Source: Mariannaea sp. PMI_226 (taxonomy: Eukaryota > Ascomycota > Sordariomycetes > Hypocreales > Nectriaceae). Taken from it: a DNA stretch of 64,000 nucleotides. The stretch spans positions 1,178,001 through 1,242,000 of the forward strand of contig JANFOG010000010.1 in assembly GCA_024336345.1 (NCBI GenBank). The letters are read 5' to 3'. The position numbers and the translations under genes were made by a program. Positions 61,262-64,000 of this stretch are shown piece by piece. Position 1 is the stretch's first letter. Each line of letters begins with the position of its first letter. The notes beneath the pieces were generated by a model. That model had not been told where the DNA came from. It did no database searches and saw only the letters and a program-made list of their open reading frames with translations.

Positions 61262-62332
61262 TGCTCCCGAGGTAGGAATGTTGAGGAACAAGCAAGAATT
61301 CTAACTTCTATGCCATGGGTAAAAATGAATGCTTGTTTAAGGAGCAACAAGAAGATGAATAAGATTTATAGAGAGTGCCGAGACCCTCATAGGCAAAGGT
61401 CGAGGGCAGAATCGGTAGCTACATCTTTTCCACCCCTCCCCCCCATCCAATGGGTCCCCAGCTCTTTGATAAAGCTCGTCACAAAAAGCAATCATTATGT
61501 CTTTCAAGCAAAATCCTGAATCCTGAATCCGGTCAAATCCGTTGCATCGATATTGAATGGGGTTTTGAGTTTTTCGCTTTCCCACAATATCGTATCCACA
61601 AGCGTTGCAGTCGGGATGGGGGCATCCTGCAGACAACGGGTCATACGAGAATGATTGTTTCAAGGCGGTATCGTTTTTTCGTAAAATAAACCACGGAGAA
61701 TTCGCTCTAGACTGTTTTGGACATGGCATTGTGAATTATGGATGAAACTGCCGGCATTTGTCTAAGCTTCTAAACCGACTTGGCAGAGTACTCGCGTGCC
61801 CATCACTGGACTCTGTCGTCAGTTTCGGTTTCATTGTGGATAATCTACGGGGATCTTTAGGATTCTGTTATTAGATTGATCGACAACTTGCCCCTGTTCT
61901 GGCTTGTCCAAAAGGCCTCGCCATATCCCTGCACAATGCCACAACTGAAGCGTGCCAAGATGAGCACGTACAGTCGGAAGAGATTCGTAACCGGAGATCG
62001 CGGGCTGATCTTAAAACCAGTGTCCTCGCCGTAATCCCCCTCAACTATCACAAGCCATTTTCTTCTTACGTTACATTCTGATGTTAATGACAAGTCCACT
62101 CGTACCAGATTTCAAAGTCTATCTCCCTACGGCCCCGTTGGCCCTGTCAGGTGTGTTATCCCGAAGTTCCATGGGCCCGGGTCCGGGATACCCCTTGACC
62201 CAGACAACGCAAGCATATTATCGTGGATTTAATCGTGCTAATATGCCATGCAGTCCTACATTTGGAGTAAAAAAGTATTACTTGTGCAAGTAATTAATTT
62301 TTCATCTCTCTTACAAAACCAATCACAGAACA
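61262..62332. other. Divergent promoter region
   Basis: About 1.1 kb between the SAT4-type gene (minus) and the Old Yellow Enzyme (plus). Open frames 61337-61729 (-) and 61166-61519 (+) show no domain. No RNA gene was recognised. Confidence 0.45.
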
Positions 62333-63650
62333 ATGTCCACTTCAAACTCCGGGATGGACTCCCAGTTATTCCATCCCTTGACGATTGGCAATGGGAAAAT
62401 CACACTGAAGCACCGGGTCATTCTCGCGCCGTTGACTCGAAATCGTGGAACTCCGTACAACAAGATCTCTACCTTGGAGAATCCAAACCGGGTGTGGCTT
62501 CCAAATGAGCTCATGGTCAAGTACTACAGCCAACGAGCTACAGATGGCGGACTGATCATTTCTGAAGGACTTCCTCCTTCTCTAGAGGTAAGAAACACTA
62601 TCATTGAAGGAAACAAGAAAAAAACGAAACTTTCCCGAGATTTGAACCAACTGACGCCATTCGAAGGGAAATGCTATGCCAGGTGTGCCGGGAATCTTTC
62701 TTCAAGAGCAGGCCGATGGCTGGAAAGAGATAGTCGACGCCATTCATGCGAAAGGAGGATTCGTCTATGCCCAGCTCTGGCACTCTGGTCGGGCCAATAT
62801 CCCACAGCTCACAGGAAGCCCCATAGCAGCCCCGTCGGCGGTTCCCTGGGACAACCCTGAAGAAACCTTCTCATACCCACCGCCTCACACGTCAGAGCCG
62901 GTCAAGATTGCCGATCACCCACCGGTTGAGATAACTGTGGATCACATCGAGAGGACAATCAGAGACTACTGCAATGCGGCTAAGGCGGCAATGGATGTTG
63001 GCTTCGATGGCGTCGAGCTGCACGCCGGGAATGGCTATCTGCCGGAGCAGTTCTTGAGCTCGAATTCCAACCACCGCGTGGACGCTTATGGAGGGACTCC
63101 AGAGAAACGCTGCACCTTTGTGCTCGAGTTGATGGACGAGCTGGCCAAAACAGTTGGCGAAAATAACTTGGCCATTCGTCTGACCCCGTTCGGCCTGTTC
63201 AACCAAGCCCGCAGCCAGCAGCGTGTTGAGACCTGGGGCCATCTCTGCCGCGAGTTGAAGAGCCGCCATCCCGCTCTATCCTACGTCAGCTTCGTCGAGC
63301 CTCGCTACGAGCAGCTCTTCTCCGAGGCCGAGAAGCAGACGTTCCTCGACTCGTGGCAGCTCCCGGAAGTAGACCTGTCCATGTTTCGGACCATCTTTGG
63401 CTCGACGCCCTTCTTCTCCGCGGGTGGCTTCGACGACAAGAACTCCTGGGGAGTTTTAGAAGCCGGCAAATACGACGGCTTGCTGTACGGCCGGTACTTC
63501 ATCAGCAATCCCGACCTGGTAGCCCGGCTGCGCAACGGGTGGCCGCTCGCGCCGTATGATCGGTCGCGCTTCTACGGGCCGTTTGAGGACCCTGAGACTG
63601 GATACACGGATTATGCCGACTACAAGGAGCGCACATGCACCATTATTTGA
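62333..63650 (+). CDS. Old Yellow Enzyme family FMN oxidoreductase
   Basis: Two exons, 62333-62587 and 62667-63650, give 412 residues; the 79-nt intron lies between codons and rejoins SLE to GNAMPGVPGIFL. The barrel starts with LTIGNGKITLKHRVILAPLTRNR, with the Thr that tunes the FMN. The substrate-binding pair is H204/N207 with the proton-donor Tyr209 in VELHAGNGYLPEQFL, matching the HxxNGY of yeast OYE. Later marks are VDAYGGTPEKR and, near the end, the phosphate-binding GGFD plus YGRYFISNPDL. These enzymes reduce activated C=C bonds of enones with NADPH; some fungal members work in ergot-alkaloid or other pathways, but no partner genes are seen here. The protein has no signal peptide. GC rises in the second half of exon 2. 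Confidence 0.95.
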
Positions 63651-64000
63651 TCCAATTCTTCAAATGGCTTCCACCGTTTCAAACAGTTTCGGGAGGCGGC
63701 GGGTGGCGCTTCTTAGTCTGCATTGGGTTGCTTTGTCGACCATCTTTTTCAGCAAGGGGGGGAAAAAATTGGTGACATTTTGCACAGATTGAAGCTCACT
63801 GCCGGATGTAACCAACAACCAACAACTCCAGTGACAACCAATAAAAATCTTGTTCCCCTTTTTTTTCTTTTTGTATTTTGTCTTTACTCCCCCCTACGCG
63901 GCCCTTTTGTTGCATATTACTGCCTCTCTTTATTGTTGTATCCTTTTTTTTTTTTTTTTTAGTAGATGCAGGGGCAATCCTTCTTCCCACTGGGCTGCCG
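63651..64000. other. 3' flank of the Old Yellow Enzyme gene
   Basis: About 350 bases after the stop. T-rich tracts occur at about 63860-63880 and 63943-63960. No further gene starts before the window ends. Confidence 0.5.

Overview
The window looks like nuclear DNA of a filamentous ascomycete (Pezizomycotina, probably Sordariomycetes, possibly Hypocreales). The reasons are the many 53-127 nt introns with GTRNGT donors, CTAAC/CTGAC-like branch sites and YAG or AAG acceptors, the fungal-only families (Zn(II)2Cys6 regulator, SAT4/PTH11-like receptor, CSC1-type channel, ferric reductase, chitin synthase, PA14-containing GH3), and the short introns even in a spliceosomal RNA gene. I rebuilt the exon structures by hand from splice signals and reading-frame continuity; the species is not determined.

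Layout. An initiator tRNA-Met sits at the left edge (9-80, minus). After about 5.7 kb without a recognisable gene comes a CSC1/DUF221 channel (5833-9008, +). Next are an AATase-type O-acetyltransferase (9598-11132, -), a 14-TM MFS exporter (13486-15317, +) and a Zn2Cys6 regulator (15569-17425, -); the last two converge, and the trio may be a small efflux or self-protection locus. A conserved block follows: a single-pass membrane protein with a repeated TKLDEI motif (19170-22727, +), the rRNA-processing protein Rrp1/Nop52 (23410-24289, -), a UBE2L3-like E2 (25627-26194, +) and a TBC Rab-GAP (27438-30548, -). From 30.5 to 40.3 kb I recognise no gene.

The right half is mixed. An intracellular GH3 beta-glucosidase (40268-43069, +) converges on a secreted SGNH hydrolase (43162-44206, -). 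A 142-aa small membrane protein (46628-47056, +) converges on a ferric reductase (47111-48977, -). The U6 snRNA gene (49754-49908, +) is interrupted by an mRNA-type intron directly before its ACAGAGA box, and that intron contains a tRNA-like B box; this is the most distinctive feature of the window. A chitin synthase with frameshifts and in-frame stops (50594-53395, -) is followed by a large homeodomain plus C2H2 regulator (54025-57125, -), a DUF4267-like membrane protein (58508-58936, -), a SAT4/rhodopsin-like seven-TM receptor containing a 20-nt microexon (59857-61261, -) and an Old Yellow Enzyme (62333-63650, +).

Housekeeping genes (tRNA, U6, Rrp1, E2, TBC) are interleaved with accessory genes (transport, secreted hydrolases, redox enzymes, regulators). 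No virus, CRISPR array or intact transposon was seen, and no secondary-metabolite core enzyme (PKS, NRPS or terpene synthase) is present.
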